Assembly: GCA_900177435.1 (NCBI GenBank)
Contig: FXAI01000002.1
Coordinates: 456,386 to 520,385, forward strand
Origin: Alteromonadaceae bacterium Bs31
GTDB taxonomy: Bacteria; Pseudomonadota; Gammaproteobacteria; Pseudomonadales; Cellvibrionaceae
Direction of reading: 5' to 3'
DNA: 64,000 bases
Both the position numbers and the translations under genes were made by a program. The notes beneath the pieces are model-generated. The model had not been told where the DNA came from, made no database searches, and saw nothing but the letters and a program-made list of their open reading frames with translations. Each line of letters opens with the position of its first letter. Position 1 is the stretch's first letter. Shown here piece after piece: positions 17,983 through 29,764 of this stretch.

Positions 17983-18372
17983 ATGGACACTGATTTTATT
18001 TGGCTCGCGGTTTTTGTGCTGCTAAATTCAACGCTCTTATGCATGCTCACTGCAAATGTATCGCGCCTTAGGTACAAATTGAGGCTGTCTATTGGCGATG
18101 GTGGTAATAAAGAGATGGTTTATGCGATGAGAGCGCATAGCAATGGTGTTGAACAAGTTCCAATTTTTGCACTCACTCTTCTCGTTTTAACACTATTGCA
18201 TTCGCCGAACATTCTTTTGGCCGCATTAGTAATCTTATTCACCCTGGCACGTATAGCACATGCTTACGGCATGCTGTTTAGCGCATTTTCAGCCAGGCGC
18301 TTAGGCGCTGCTACCACCTATTTAATCCAAATTATTGGCATACTGGCGCTGGCATATCAAATAGCTGTGTAG
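17983..18372 (+). CDS. MAPEG family membrane protein
   Basis: A 129-residue inner-membrane protein with four hydrophobic helices, in the pattern of MAPEG proteins (glutathione- and eicosanoid-associated enzymes): RLRYKLRLSIGDGGNKEMVYAMRAHSN with the conserved Arg-Ala-His-x-Asn, then EQVPIFALTLLVL and LARIAHAYGM. Bacterial members are mostly uncharacterised; some have glutathione transferase or peroxidase activity. The start follows AAAGGAAG with good spacing, so I prefer it over a Met eleven codons upstream. Confidence 0.85.
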   Translation: MDTDFIWLAVFVLLNSTLLCMLTANVSRLRYKLRLSIGDGGNKEMVYAMRAHSNGVEQVPIFALTLLVLTLLHSPNILLAALVILFTLARIAHAYGMLFSAFSARRLGAATTYLIQIIGILALAYQIAV

Positions 18373-18546
18373 CATGGCACTGTACCCTTGGCATGCAAAC
18401 GACGAAAAAACAGAGTGAGACCCCTAGCGCATTTAGTGCGGCGAATGTATTGCCGCTTAAAACAGTAAAGCCGCGTTGCTGTTGAGCGGTAATTAGCTAT
18501 CGATGTTTGTAGGCTGATCTTATCCACCATACACCAGGAGAAAAGC

Positions 18547-19482
18547 ATGGCAGATTTTAGCGATGAAAAGCTCGAGCTTATGGAGCGACAGTTAGCGGAA
18601 CGCGTAAGTGAGCGGGTTCGATCTTCCCTTTTTAAACTGTATGCCTCTGTAGGTGTGGCGGTAATCGGGGTTATTGGTTTTGTGAATTGGGATATCGTTG
18701 CGGATATCAAAGCAGAAATTAAGCAGGAAATAGACGGCGATATAGCAGCCAAGCGCGCGGAAATTGCTGAGCGAGTAACGGAGACGCGTATTATCGCCAG
18801 GCGTGCCAACGAGCTTATACAGCGGGTTGAGAAACAGCTGGATGAGTTTGAACCGCAAGCGGAGAACCTGGATGAAACTATCCAGAAAGTGAAATCTCTC
18901 AACGTAGACTCGCAAGACATGATCGCCAATTACTCAAGAGAGTTTGAACCCCTGGTTAAAAATGTAGAATTCCTCTCGCAGAAACTCGTTAAGCTTGCCA
19001 AGCAGGTTGATGAGCTAAATACCTTGTCCGCAGAAGGAAATGCGAGTAACGGTATTGAGCCAGAGGTGAAGCGTACGACTGATTTGAGAAGTGAGGCTAT
19101 TAAGTCCGTCATCGACGACTCTAAAATGGCGGAAAAACTCTACAGTCAGGCGCGTACAAAACCGACGGTATTCTTACAGTTTGCCGGGGGACGTCGAGAG
19201 CAGGCCAAGTCTTTATCCGCCGCACTGATTTCGGACGGATACATCGTGCCCGGTGAAGAAAGAGAGAGTGGTGCAGCCGGCAAGCGAGAAGTACGTTATT
19301 TTCATGATGCAGACGCCGCTACAGCACAGGAACTGGCAGAAAATGTCGATCGCGTTTTGAGTGAGCTGGGCTACTCGTTTAAAGAGGCCAGGGAAGCAAA
19401 GGCTAAATCGCTGGTTTCCTATGGTGGCAAGAAGCCCCGTGCCGGTGTGCTGGAGCTCTGGATAGAATTGCCGCCAATGTAG
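18547..19482 (+). CDS. Membrane-anchored coiled-coil protein with a LytR_C/SPOR-like C-terminal domain
   Basis: A 311-residue protein of unknown function. It has a short charged cytoplasmic segment, one membrane helix (about residues 30-48, YASVGVAVIGVIGFVNW), a long coiled coil of roughly 120 residues rich in Glu, Lys and Ala, and a compact C-terminal domain from about residue 205 (KPTVFLQFAGGRREQAKSLS, GYIVPGEERE, EVRYFHDADAATAQELAENV). That last part resembles the alpha/beta fold of LytR C-terminal or SPOR domains, which handle cell-envelope interactions. A TonB-like or phage-shock role is not indicated. CCAGGAG precedes the ATG. No operon partner is clear. Confidence 0.6.
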   Translation: MADFSDEKLELMERQLAERVSERVRSSLFKLYASVGVAVIGVIGFVNWDIVADIKAEIKQEIDGDIAAKRAEIAERVTETRIIARRANELIQRVEKQLDEFEPQAENLDETIQKVKSLNVDSQDMIANYSREFEPLVKNVEFLSQKLVKLAKQVDELNTLSAEGNASNGIEPEVKRTTDLRSEAIKSVIDDSKMAEKLYSQARTKPTVFLQFAGGRREQAKSLSAALISDGYIVPGEERESGAAGKREVRYFHDADAATAQELAENVDRVLSELGYSFKEAREAKAKSLVSYGGKKPRAGVLELWIELPPM

Positions 19483-19858
19483 TGCTGTTTCTAATGTAAG
19501 GCGCCTGGCAATTATACTCTCGCTATCGGAAAATCATGCACACACTGCAACGTGCATTTTTCCGCTAGCGAGCCTTTCAAATACAATAATCCTCCATGGC
19601 AGAGCGAATAATGCCTGCTGCTAAAAGGCGAGCCTAGAGCGTCGCCAATCTGTCGTATTTTCCTCACATTGGCTAAAGCCAAATTAACTATCCACCTAAT
19701 TAGTCATTCCAGAACAGTCTAAAATTCCGCTCGGATTACATTTATAAGGGAACACGGTAAGCGTATGCTAAACCTGTTTTGGGGGCGTTCGGATGTTGCG
19801 TTTGCTCATTAAAACATTTGATGTCTTTCTCTTCTATCATGTCTAAAAGGAGCCTAGC
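19483..19858. other. Intergenic region upstream of the GH13 gene
   Basis: No gene is seen in these 376 bases; they should contain the GH13 promoter. AAAAGGAG lies just before the GH13 ATG and acts as a strong ribosome site. Confidence 0.45.
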
Positions 19859-21688
19859 ATGACTGACGCAATTGCCATTAAGCAACACGCTTCCGTTTCA
19901 GAATTAATGACGGAATATGAAATATTTGAACATCATTCTCCGGGCTTATACAAACAAGATGGCTATTGGTACGCGATTTTTCACGCACCCAATAACGCAG
20001 AAGGCGTACAGCTTATTGGAGACTTTACCGCTTGGGACGCCAGGCCCGTAAGTCTTCTACCTTTGCCGGAAAAAAAATACTGGTATTTTAAGGTACAGGC
20101 CAAGGCTGGCGCCTTTTCTCCAAAGGCGGGAGATAAATATAAATTCCGAATACGTTATTCCGATACGGGTGATTGGTACCGCTTTCAGGACCCTGCTGCG
20201 CGGCGGATAGAACACACCAGTAATGCGGGTCGCTCCATCGTCCACGAAGCCGAAACCTATCAATGGCAGGATGGCAACTGGCAGCGCCCAGGTTGGGAGT
20301 ACTATCAGATTTATCAGCTGCATGTACTGCGTTTTTCTTCGCGCCATGAGGACTTAAACCCTCTGCAGCGAGTGCGAGCCGAGTTACCTTATATTAAGAG
20401 CACCGGGGCCACAGCCATCCAGTTACTGCCGGTAAATGCATTTGCAGGAAATGTGAGCTGGGGCTACAACGGCACCTTTTTTTATGCAATTGAATCCAGT
20501 TACGGTAAGCCGGACGATTTAAAAGCCTTGGTGGATGCGGCCCATCAAAACGGAATGGCGGTAATTTTGGATGTGGTTCTTAACCATATTGGTAATACAG
20601 ATAATATTCTCTGGCAAATTGATAGCCAGGAATATGTCTCTGGCGATACCGCCTGGGGCCCAATGTTAAATTTCGCTAGCGATGTTACACGCCATTTCCT
20701 TATTCGCAACCTTTTGTATCTCGCCGGCGAGTTTCATATTGACGGTTTTCGTTTCGACATGACGCACATACTCCACCAGGGAAACACCTGGGCTAACCAT
20801 GTGCGCTGGCCGGGTAAAGAAAGCGGCTGGAATTTTATTAAGGAATTGCGCTATCGATTAAAACAGCTTGACCCCAAGATCTTACTGATTGCAGAAGAGC
20901 TGCCGGATAACTGGTATGTCACTCGTGAACAGGTACATAGCAGTTGGGGGAACGATTACCATGGGCCTTTTGACACGCAGTGGTGTGATGCATTTCATGA
21001 CAATGCTAAAGCCGTATTGCAAGGCGCGCACTTGGATAAACTAAAAGATGCGTTGCGGTATTTTGGTGACAACTGGCAGGATGCTTTGTTGTACACGGAG
21101 TCGCATGACGAAGTGGGTAATGAAGATAAGCGCATAGCGAAAGTAGCCCGCGATGGAATGGGCTGGAATATGTGCCAGGTGGCCGCAGCACTGACAATAC
21201 TGGCTCGGGGTATCCCTATGATTTTTATGGGGCAAGAAGGGGGCGAATGGATGCAGTTTGGCCAGAATGGAGCACCGCCAGAAGGCGGAAGCTGGTGGGA
21301 TCATCGCCTGCCACTGGAAGCTTATGAAACCTCTTCGCTGCAGCAGAAAATACGCCTTTGGTACAAAAAAATATTTGAAATTCGCAGTAGTAATATGGCT
21401 GCCTTTGCGTACTCGGATATACATCTAAACCACATTCACGATAAAAACGGTATCGCTGCGTTTACGCGGGACCAGGGTAAATATCTTGTTGTACTGAATT
21501 TCCGTGGCAATACCTGGTGGAATTATGATGTTGGTGTGGCAGGTTTCTACAAGGAAATAGCGAATACCAGCTGGCCCGCTTTTAATATTTGGCGTACCAC
21601 CGAGGCCACCAGGCACGGCAATGAGCACCACGATATACGGTCTGTGCATATACCAGCCTATGGTGCGCTTGTGCTGGAACGTTATTAG
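19859..21688 (+). CDS. CBM48-GH13 glucan-active enzyme (branching-enzyme or amylase-like)
   Basis: A 609-residue cytoplasmic protein with no signal peptide. Residues up to about 150 form a CBM48-type domain (YWYAIFHAPNNAEGVQLIGDFTAWD), followed by a GH13 barrel. Catalytic residues are Asp300 in DGFRFDMTH, Glu346 in LLIAEELP and Asp417 in TESHDEVGN. A C-terminal beta domain carries FTRDQGKYLVVLNF. The family resembles glycogen branching enzymes and glycosyltransferring amylases, so it may remodel alpha-glucan storage material; the exact reaction cannot be told from sequence. AAAAGGAGCC precedes the start. It stands alone, with pgm (2.3 kb) the nearest metabolic partner. Confidence 0.85.
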   Translation: MTDAIAIKQHASVSELMTEYEIFEHHSPGLYKQDGYWYAIFHAPNNAEGVQLIGDFTAWDARPVSLLPLPEKKYWYFKVQAKAGAFSPKAGDKYKFRIRYSDTGDWYRFQDPAARRIEHTSNAGRSIVHEAETYQWQDGNWQRPGWEYYQIYQLHVLRFSSRHEDLNPLQRVRAELPYIKSTGATAIQLLPVNAFAGNVSWGYNGTFFYAIESSYGKPDDLKALVDAAHQNGMAVILDVVLNHIGNTDNILWQIDSQEYVSGDTAWGPMLNFASDVTRHFLIRNLLYLAGEFHIDGFRFDMTHILHQGNTWANHVRWPGKESGWNFIKELRYRLKQLDPKILLIAEELPDNWYVTREQVHSSWGNDYHGPFDTQWCDAFHDNAKAVLQGAHLDKLKDALRYFGDNWQDALLYTESHDEVGNEDKRIAKVARDGMGWNMCQVAAALTILARGIPMIFMGQEGGEWMQFGQNGAPPEGGSWWDHRLPLEAYETSSLQQKIRLWYKKIFEIRSSNMAAFAYSDIHLNHIHDKNGIAAFTRDQGKYLVVLNFRGNTWWNYDVGVAGFYKEIANTSWPAFNIWRTTEATRHGNEHHDIRSVHIPAYGALVLERY

Positions 21689-22045
21689 TCGCTGCTATTT
21701 AGATCTTTTGTAGAAGTTATTGCGGAGCAAGGATGCGCCGCAAATGTCTTGTTTGAGCAGTACTGTAGCCTCTGAGAATAGCAAGCCAGTGGCCCATGTG
21801 GAAAGGTCGTTAAATAGGGTGAACTTGAGAGCCAGAAGAACACGCGCAAGGTGCCGTTCGTAGCCGTGGCCGAAGCTCAAACCATAAGGAACAATAAATT
21901 ACGCGGCATAAAAAATATTGTAGAAGAAAAGGGTTTTGTTGCTTAAGCTTGTTTTTCGTGCAGCCTGGTATTCTCGCCTTGGTATACCTATTTCATAAAA
22001 AATACACCAAGCCTTGGTTTTAAAGGCTTTACTAAAGTAGTGCTG
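21689..22045. other. Intergenic region between the GH13 and envelope genes
   Basis: Convergent 3' ends meet here. No gene is supported, and I found no stem with a T-run that would be a clear terminator. Confidence 0.35.
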
Positions 22046-22705
22046 TTAATCACTTACGAGTACCGCTACCACTTCATTCTCTTCCAGAAGTTCGTATTGA
22101 ACGAGCTCGGTTTTGTTGCCATTGTCCACAACTATGCTTATTTTTCCCTTTGGCAGTTCGGTAAATACCGCTTCGCCAATAGCGCTGGTGGTTCCGTCGT
22201 ACACTGCGGTATTTTCGTGTGTTAGGGTAACTTGGGCGCCTTCAACCGGTTTGTGATTATTTTCGTCCATAACCTGTACAGTTACTACCAGCGCTATTGC
22301 CGGTGGTACCATCTTTATTTTCGAAAGCATGTCGGCTCCTTTTTTGCACTCGCCTAAAAAGGCCTCGTCTTCCGTTCTTGTCAGCTGGCAGGCTTTGTTT
22401 TCCATAACGAAATTAAGCGTATCCTCCGACAGGCTTGGTGAGCCCAGCTGAATGGGGTTTATTCTGTCGAATTCATTATCGTACTTCACGTACATTTTTA
22501 TTTTTAGGGTGGGAGCGTCGCCACTGTCGCTAGCCTCAAGCCAGCTGATTTCATACTCTGCTTCCAGGGTGCGGGATTCAGAGCCAAAGGTTTTATACTT
22601 TCCGCTCCAGGTGCCCTCTTGCAGTGAAGAGGCTGTCGCTTGGAATACGCAGAGAAAACAGCAAAGTAAGTAGATAAAAATAGATAACTTGAGTTGAGTT
22701 CTCAT
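22046..22705 (-). CDS. Exported protein with a carboxypeptidase-regulatory-like (Cna-B-like) C-terminal domain
   Basis: A 219-residue protein. A signal peptide (MRTQLKLSIFIYLLCCFLCV, ending ATASS) leads into a beta-rich domain (WSGKYKTFGSESRTLEAEYE), and the last 80 residues read like a Cna-B or carboxypeptidase regulatory fold: VTVQVMDENNHKPVEGAQVT, then AIGEAVFTELPKGKISIVVD. Such folds are usually structural or adhesive. The start at 22705 follows GGAG by about eight bases; an upstream Met at 22729 is unlikely. It is the last gene of a three-gene unit, 40 bases after the 390-residue protein. The function is unknown. Confidence 0.6.
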   Translation of the reverse strand: MRTQLKLSIFIYLLCCFLCVFQATASSLQEGTWSGKYKTFGSESRTLEAEYEISWLEASDSGDAPTLKIKMYVKYDNEFDRINPIQLGSPSLSEDTLNFVMENKACQLTRTEDEAFLGECKKGADMLSKIKMVPPAIALVVTVQVMDENNHKPVEGAQVTLTHENTAVYDGTTSAIGEAVFTELPKGKISIVVDNGNKTELVQYELLEENEVVAVLVSD

Positions 22706-22745
22706 GGCGTCGCTCCATTTGTAAAGCATTGTAAATGCCTTCCTA

Positions 22746-23918
22746 TTAGTAATCCTGATTTACCGCATTGTCTAGCATACGTAGTGACTCTGTCATGCTC
22801 GGCTTGTCTCTTTTGCTGGCATACTCTGCATCGAAAATAACACCTTTTAGTCTCGCCAGCTTTTGCTTGTTATCGTCGATAGTGTGAAGTGATATGGAAA
22901 AGCGCTGATTGCTGGAAAGCCGGGTATTGTCTACTTTTGGAAAATTAAAATAGTCGAGCTTAAAGGTTGACCTTGTTGCTTGCGGGCTTTCGGTTTTCAG
23001 CTCATCATCTCTTTGAAATAAGTGCGATAACAGGCTGGTGTTTTTTTGTTGGGGGCAGCGTTCTGCCGTTTGGTTTGGCAAATCACAATCGTGGATGCTA
23101 ATAGACACGGTCATACTTTTGGTGCAGGTATTAATATCGCTGATATTTATTTCTATAGCCCGCGATATACCGCTAAGAGTCTTGAGGCCTGTTTCATATA
23201 TCCACTCCTGAATACCCTGGTCGATATTATCAGCTGGTGAAGGGTGCTCGGTACTTGGCACGCTAACGCTGCTAGTCTTGCTATTGGAGCCGTACAGGCT
23301 GTTTAGGATTTGATCGTCCGGCCACTTGTATTGGTTGTCTCCTGAATAATAGGTACGCGCACAGGATTGTAGCTCTGAATCTTCCAGCTCCACGGCATAG
23401 GCTTCGCTGAGGGGGATAATTATTTCAAAGGACTGACCGTGTTGCTCTATAAAGGAAAGTTGTGCACTTGCTACACGCTTCGCCAGGCTTTGAAGCTGAG
23501 AACGATATTCTCTAATGGTTACTCTGTCGTCGACGGAGTTGACCGGCAACATAGCAAGGTCTTTATTCAGTTTATTGAATAGCGGCGAAATACTCAGTGT
23601 GTCGCCAAAGTTCAACGCCAGCAACTCAAGGTGAAGTAAGCGACGAGAAAAGTTTTCTATACTTATTTTGTAAAGATTTTCGGTAAGCAGTTTTTCCAGC
23701 GCCTGATCAAATATATCTTTGCGCAAGTCACTCTCTGCCTGTTCTCTCCTCACCTGTAGTTCGGTCACAAGTCTGGCGTTTTCTTTTTTCGCTTCAGTAG
23801 AGGATAACACCCAATTACCCACCAAGCCCGCCCAGGCTATTAATATGCCTGTAATCAGAGTTGATGCTGTTTTATAAATAATTTCCTTTCTTACAAAAGG
23901 CTTTTTTTCTTCTGGCAT
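22746..23918 (-). CDS. Single-pass envelope protein of unknown function
   Basis: A 390-residue protein with a basic N-terminus (KKPFVRKEIIYK), one membrane helix at about residues 17-36, then a charged coiled-coil stretch (EAKKENARLVTELQVRREQ) and a large domain without a recognised family. Two cysteine-containing loops (CARTYYSGDNQ, CDLPNQTAERCPQQ) would suit an oxidising periplasm. AGGGACG precedes the ATG. It lies 28 bases after the small secreted protein and 40 bases before the Cna-B-like protein, so the three are probably one transcript. Confidence 0.55.
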   Translation of the reverse strand: MPEEKKPFVRKEIIYKTASTLITGILIAWAGLVGNWVLSSTEAKKENARLVTELQVRREQAESDLRKDIFDQALEKLLTENLYKISIENFSRRLLHLELLALNFGDTLSISPLFNKLNKDLAMLPVNSVDDRVTIREYRSQLQSLAKRVASAQLSFIEQHGQSFEIIIPLSEAYAVELEDSELQSCARTYYSGDNQYKWPDDQILNSLYGSNSKTSSVSVPSTEHPSPADNIDQGIQEWIYETGLKTLSGISRAIEINISDINTCTKSMTVSISIHDCDLPNQTAERCPQQKNTSLLSHLFQRDDELKTESPQATRSTFKLDYFNFPKVDNTRLSSNQRFSISLHTIDDNKQKLARLKGVIFDAEYASKRDKPSMTESLRMLDNAVNQDY

Positions 23919-23946
23919 GGTACACGTCCCTGCAGTCTAGCAATGG

Positions 23947-24291
23947 CTAGTGCGACACAATGACTAAGGCACTATTGATTTGACGCACCTCAATTTGAGC
24001 TTGAACCACAGCCTGGGAGGTGTCGATGGTGATAGCGTTAGAGCCAGTTTTGCCCGCGAGTACGCGGTAGTTGCATCCAAGCCCGGATGGAATGCCCCTC
24101 ATTGAGAACGATTGATTGTTGTTTACAGCAATGGATTTGGAGAAACCGCTGTCACAGGTTACTTCTAGGCGGGCGCCCTTTGGAAAATTATTTTTACCGT
24201 AGGCCAGGCCCTTTAGCTCAAGGGCATTGGCAGGCATTACAAGAAAGACGGATAGAGCACAAAGAAATAAGGCGTGGTTGCTAGCGTACAT
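23947..24291 (-). CDS. Small secreted beta-sandwich-like protein
   Basis: A 114-residue protein with a signal peptide ending MPANA. The mature 90 residues resemble a single carboxypeptidase-regulatory-like or fibronectin-like unit: GLAYGKNNFPKGARLEVTCDSG, then FSMRGIPSGLGCNYRVLAG, then a final VRQINSALVIVS strand. Two cysteines could form a disulfide. It is the first of the three-gene envelope unit, and its fold type echoes the third gene's C-terminal domain. Confidence 0.55.
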   Translation of the reverse strand: MYASNHALFLCALSVFLVMPANALELKGLAYGKNNFPKGARLEVTCDSGFSKSIAVNNNQSFSMRGIPSGLGCNYRVLAGKTGSNAITIDTSQAVVQAQIEVRQINSALVIVSH

Positions 24292-24570
24292 TGTATTTCA
24301 CCAATCCTTGATGTTTAACTGATTAAAAATCTACGCCTTATTGTCCTCTTTGTGCGATAAAGCTTACTGTTAAATAAGTTGCTGGGTTTTTGTGAGATAT
24401 TACCGGGCTTTGCATATTTACAGTTGAATAGCTGCTTTGCAACCTTGCACTGTAAAGTAATAGTGGAAATAAAAAATGGCTTGGCTATTCAGTTAAGCCA
24501 GACCATTCTGTTCTGTTGCCAGGTTTTAGTTTTTTCTCTACTGGCTGTTTAGGGCGGAGGCAGAGGCTCC

Positions 24571-27424
<2,854 letters not shown>

Positions 27425-29731
27425 GTGTTACATCGCGCAAATATTCTTACGCCCCTACTATTTACTAGCGGATTTTTACTGGCTCACCAAGCATCTTCCA
27501 ATGTGGAAGAGGGCATAGGCTTGGAAGAAGTGCAGGTGTGGGGGAGCAGTCGTAGCGTCAACGACGCCGGCTATGTAAGCCCTACCAGCATTCTTACTCA
27601 GCAGGATATGGGGGCAATTAACGCTGTAACGACTGAAGACCTTGTGAAGTTTGAGCCAAGCCTGGTTATTCGACGCAGGTTTATTGGTGATTCCAACGGT
27701 ACCCTGGGTATTCGCGGCTCCAATATGTTTCAAACCGCGCGATCAATGGTGTTTGCAGACGGTGTGCCTCTCCATTACTTATTGCAATCCCGATGGAATG
27801 GTGCGCCCCGCTGGACGATGGTGGCTGCCAGTGAAATTGCCCAGGTAGAGGTGGTCTACGGTCCTTTCTCTGCTGAGTACAGTGGTAATGCCATGGGCGG
27901 TGTAGTGTTAATAGAAACCGCCATTCCACAGGAGCGTGAATTTCATATTGACGGGTCCTACTTTTCTCAGGATTTCAATGCCTATGGTTTTGACGATACC
28001 TTGAATGGTTTTAAGGGCTTTATTTCCTATGGCGATAAATTGGGTGATGCCAGTATTTATTTTTCCTACAACCACCTCGATAACGCTGCGCAAGCTCAGA
28101 CTTATAGAGACTCCAGTATCACAGCCACAGATGAGGCCGATTCTGTTACCGGGGGAATTAACGGCAATAACGCTCTGGGCAATGAGAGAATATGGTACGG
28201 CGATACGGGTGTAGTCGATAGCACTACAGATAATCTCAAATTTAAATTTGGTTATGATTTTGGTCAATGGCAGTCGCTGTTAAATGTAGCCTATGAAGGC
28301 CGGCAGTCCAGCAACAGCGGCAATTCCTATATAAAAGATCTTGAAGGCAATACCCTTTGGTCGGGTAGTGGCCTGGTACAGGGAGGTAATTCTTTTTCCA
28401 TTAATGGTGGGCGACTTAACAGCGGTGAACAAAACCGGCATAGCCTTTCATTGGGTTTACGTGTGAAAGGAGAGCTAAGTGAAAGGGCTCACCTAGAAGT
28501 TAATCTGAATCGTTTTGATATTCTGCTGGATGAAAATCGCGCTTCGTCGCTAAACCCCAATGATGAAAATTTTACCGGCGCCGGGCAGATTAGTGATTAT
28601 GATAACAGCGGATGGAAAACCGCTGAAGTTAAACTGGTGGTAGATGCGCTTTTTGCTGAGGGTTTGGAACTGGTTACCGGCCTGAGAAATGAGCGTTACT
28701 CGTTAAATTTGGATGTTTATGAGTCTCCGGATTTTGATGCGGGTGTAAAAGGAGAATATACCAGCCGATTTGGTGGCGATACTGAAATATCAGCGCTGTT
28801 TGCCCAGGCAAACTGGCAATTTTCTCCCCAATGGGACGCAGCCTTTGGTTTGCGTTATGAGTGGTTCGAGAGTAGCAATGGCTATTATGACGATAACGAT
28901 GAGTCCACGCCCGAGCTGGATTTAGTGCACATACCCAGCGAGAGTAAAAATGCCTTATCGCCAAAATTTTCTTTGGGCTACCGCCCGCAAGAGAGCTGGC
29001 TAATTCGCTATTCTCTTGCCAAAGCATTTCGCTTCCCTATTGTGGAGGAATTGTTCAGCCAGTATGAGGCTTACAACTCTATTGCATTGTCCAACCCGGA
29101 GCTGGAGCCGGAAGAGGGCCTGCATCACAATCTGATGTTTGATAAAACCATCGATAATGGTTATTTGCGGGTTAACGTTTTTCAGGAATCGGTAAATAAT
29201 GCTATAGAATCACAAACGGACTATACCAATAACGTCCGTTCCTTTGTTCCAATAGATAAGGTGGAGGTTAAAGGCCTTGAATTTATAGCAAATAAGGGTG
29301 GCGTTTTTGTTGATAACTTGGATTTGCGATTTAACCTCACGTGGACAGATGCCAAAGTAAAAGACAATAGCTCAGCAGAGAGTGCTGCAGATTTCGACCC
29401 CGCAAATTCCATTGAGGGCAATACCTACCCCAGAATGCCGGAGTGGCGCAGTAATCTATTGGCCACCTATCATCTCAGTGATCGCTGGAATGCCAGTGCC
29501 AATGTGCAATATGCCAGCGACAGTTATGGCCGGATCGATAACAGCGATACGGAAAACAATGTGTACGGCGCGCAGGATGGCTATACCCGTATCGGCTTAA
29601 AAACGGCCTATCAGATCAACAAGCAGTGGAATATTAGCCTGGGTATAGACAATATCACCAACCAGATTGCCTACGTGGCCCATCCATGGCCGGGGCGTAC
29701 GGTGTATTTAAATTTTTCGTTTGATATGTAG
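27425..29731 (+). CDS. TonB-dependent outer-membrane receptor
   Basis: A 768-residue outer-membrane protein with a signal peptide (MLHRANILTPLLFTSGFLLA). A plug domain starts near residue 40 with VQVWGSS, DLVKFEPSLVIRRR and IRGSN, and the barrel ends YLNFSFDM with the terminal aromatic typical of these proteins. The late TonB-receptor words are present: FRFPIVEELFSQYEAY, NPELEPEEGLHHNL and TYPRMPEWRSNLLATYH. The substrate is unknown. The following PepSY membrane protein suggests uptake of a ferric siderophore or similar metal complex. It precedes that gene by 33 bases, and the two are likely co-transcribed. Confidence 0.93.
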   Translation: MLHRANILTPLLFTSGFLLAHQASSNVEEGIGLEEVQVWGSSRSVNDAGYVSPTSILTQQDMGAINAVTTEDLVKFEPSLVIRRRFIGDSNGTLGIRGSNMFQTARSMVFADGVPLHYLLQSRWNGAPRWTMVAASEIAQVEVVYGPFSAEYSGNAMGGVVLIETAIPQEREFHIDGSYFSQDFNAYGFDDTLNGFKGFISYGDKLGDASIYFSYNHLDNAAQAQTYRDSSITATDEADSVTGGINGNNALGNERIWYGDTGVVDSTTDNLKFKFGYDFGQWQSLLNVAYEGRQSSNSGNSYIKDLEGNTLWSGSGLVQGGNSFSINGGRLNSGEQNRHSLSLGLRVKGELSERAHLEVNLNRFDILLDENRASSLNPNDENFTGAGQISDYDNSGWKTAEVKLVVDALFAEGLELVTGLRNERYSLNLDVYESPDFDAGVKGEYTSRFGGDTEISALFAQANWQFSPQWDAAFGLRYEWFESSNGYYDDNDESTPELDLVHIPSESKNALSPKFSLGYRPQESWLIRYSLAKAFRFPIVEELFSQYEAYNSIALSNPELEPEEGLHHNLMFDKTIDNGYLRVNVFQESVNNAIESQTDYTNNVRSFVPIDKVEVKGLEFIANKGGVFVDNLDLRFNLTWTDAKVKDNSSAESAADFDPANSIEGNTYPRMPEWRSNLLATYHLSDRWNASANVQYASDSYGRIDNSDTENNVYGAQDGYTRIGLKTAYQINKQWNISLGIDNITNQIAYVAHPWPGRTVYLNFSFDM

Positions 29732-29764
29732 CCCAAAATTGATGGCGAGCAATGAGGAATATCT

